In this document: piece by piece, positions 30,603-31,470 of the stretch
Layout of the letters: each line of letters begins with the position of its first letter
Position numbering within the stretch: the stretch's first letter is position 1
Virus record (IMG/VR): IMGVR_UViG_3300025133_003349
Coordinates: 1-31,470 of that record
DNA from: a virus
Length of the DNA stretch: 31,470 bases
Reading direction: 5' to 3' (one strand)
Notes under the pieces: generated by a model
What the model saw: the letters and a program-made list of their open reading frames with translations, nothing else
Database searches by the model: none
Told to the model about the DNA's origin: nothing
Translations under genes and position numbers: made by a program

Positions 30603-31470
30603 ATGGCACAAACATACACAAGACAAAGTTCATTCGCAGATGGAGATACTATCACAGCAGCTTTATTCAATAATGAATATAATCAATTAGTAAATGCATT
30701 TACATATAGCTCAAGTAGTGATAGTTCTACAGGGCACAGGCATGATGGAACAGCAGGTCAAGGTGGTAATATACATACTATAGGTGACTTAGACTTTTTA
30801 AATAAGATAGTTGCAGATAGTACAAATAATCGATGGGGCTTCTTTGTTGAAGTATCCTCTTCAGCAGTAGAACAAATTAGAATAGCAGATGGTGTAGTAT
30901 CACCAGTAACAGATAGTGATGTAGATTTAGGAACGAGTTCACTATACTTTAAGAATGCTTATATAGATGCAATAACAACTACAGGTAATGTATCTGTAGG
31001 TGGTAACTTAGATGTTACAGGAACAATAGACTTTAGTGATTCAGCAATAACTAATGTAGGAAGCATTCAATTAGACAGTATTGCAGGTGATGTAGATTCA
31101 AATACCTCAATAACTTTTAGTGGCTCAGATGTAATTACTGTAGCAGCAGGAGGAGATAACCAAGTTACATTTACAAATGGAGCTATCGTACCTTCTACAG
31201 ACAATGATATAGATTTAGGAACAAGTTCAGTAGAATTTAAAGATGCTTATTTTGATGGTACAGTTACAACTGATGCTCTTGTAGCAGATACAGCAGACAT
31301 TAATGGTGGTACAGTAGACGGAGCAACAATAGGTGCTAGTTCAGCAACTACTATTGTTGGTACAACTATACAAGGAACAACTATAACAGCTACTACAGCT
31401 TTCGTACCTGATGCATCTGATGGTGCTGCTTTAGGTACTAGTTCTCTAGAGTTCTCAGATTTATTCTTTG
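30603..31470 (+). CDS. Tail fibre protein, 3' end outside window
   Basis: The frame opens at 30603 after AGGAG at 7-base spacing and stays open to the end of the window (289 residues seen). The N-terminus (MAQTYTRQSSFADGDTITAA) resembles tail-attachment domains of short-tailed phage fibres. From about residue 95 it contains repeats with a DLGTSS core (VDLGTSSLYFKNAYID, IDLGTSSVEFKDAYFD, then ALGTSSLEFSDLFF). Ser/Thr/Asp-rich shaft repeats like these are typical of receptor-binding fibres. Confidence 0.85.
   Translation, partial: MAQTYTRQSSFADGDTITAALFNNEYNQLVNAFTYSSSSDSSTGHRHDGTAGQGGNIHTIGDLDFLNKIVADSTNNRWGFFVEVSSSAVEQIRIADGVVSPVTDSDVDLGTSSLYFKNAYIDAITTTGNVSVGGNLDVTGTIDFSDSAITNVGSIQLDSIAGDVDSNTSITFSGSDVITVAAGGDNQVTFTNGAIVPSTDNDIDLGTSSVEFKDAYFDGTVTTDALVADTADINGGTVDGATIGASSATTIVGTTIQGTTITATTAFVPDASDGAALGTSSLEFSDLFF

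Noticed and set aside
1-31470. tRNA genes
   Set aside because: No cloverleaf-like segment with the usual TTCRA arm was recognised by eye; a tRNA search program would be decisive.
1-31470. Prophage status (attachment sites, integrase, repressor)
   Set aside because: No such genes or bordering host genes are visible in the window.

Overview
The window looks like part of an AT-rich (roughly one third G+C) tailed bacteriophage genome, most likely a short-tailed (podovirus-like) marine phage. This rests on a compact T7-like replication set, phage class I ribonucleotide reductase genes, and a terminase-portal-scaffold-capsid-tail order. The host cannot be named from the sequence. I see no integrase, repressor or T7-type RNA polymerase here. 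Several near-perfect sigma70 promoters suggest that transcription depends on host RNA polymerase.

Layout. (1) 1-2887, plus strand: the end of an acidic protein gene, a secreted curlin-repeat protein, and a CHASE2 receptor-type class III nucleotidyl cyclase, in overlapping frames. If the genome is circular or permuted, this would be the distal end of the rightward late operon. (2) 2884-12.5 kb, minus strand: nucleotide and DNA metabolism. It holds nrdB, an HNH endonuclease sitting between nrdB and nrdA, nrdA, a DUF3310-like protein, a T7 endonuclease I-like resolvase, a Cas4/RecB-like nuclease, a second PD-(D/E)XK-like protein, a family A DNA polymerase and a primase-helicase. (3) 12.5-18.0 kb, minus strand: a T7 gp2.5-like ssDNA-binding protein, a TonB-like membrane protein and many small tightly coupled unknown genes, driven by strong promoters including a duplicated promoter-leader module. 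(4) 18.0-18.46 kb: a divergent early control region with promoters in both directions and several repeats. (5) 18.46-19.72 kb, plus strand: four small unknown genes punctuated by strong terminators. (6) 19.72-20.39 kb: a region without genes, containing repeats, a GC-rich block and two back-to-back consensus promoters; it is a candidate packaging site and/or noncoding RNA locus. (7) 20.39 kb to the end, plus strand: small terminase, small proteins, large terminase with an unusual N-terminal domain, portal, an acidic structural protein, scaffold, major capsid protein, tail adaptor, tail nozzle/stabilisation protein and a tail fibre cut by the window end.

Minus-strand genes make the DNA precursors and replication machinery, and plus-strand genes package DNA and build the virion. 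The least expected element is the curlin-repeat plus receptor-cyclase pair at the end of the late transcript. I know of no described phage system combining these, so it is the best candidate for a new one. Several starts differ from the longest possible frame and were chosen from ribosome binding sites. Several genes shorter than 60 codons are included because they are stitched to their neighbours by ATGA or TAATG overlaps.
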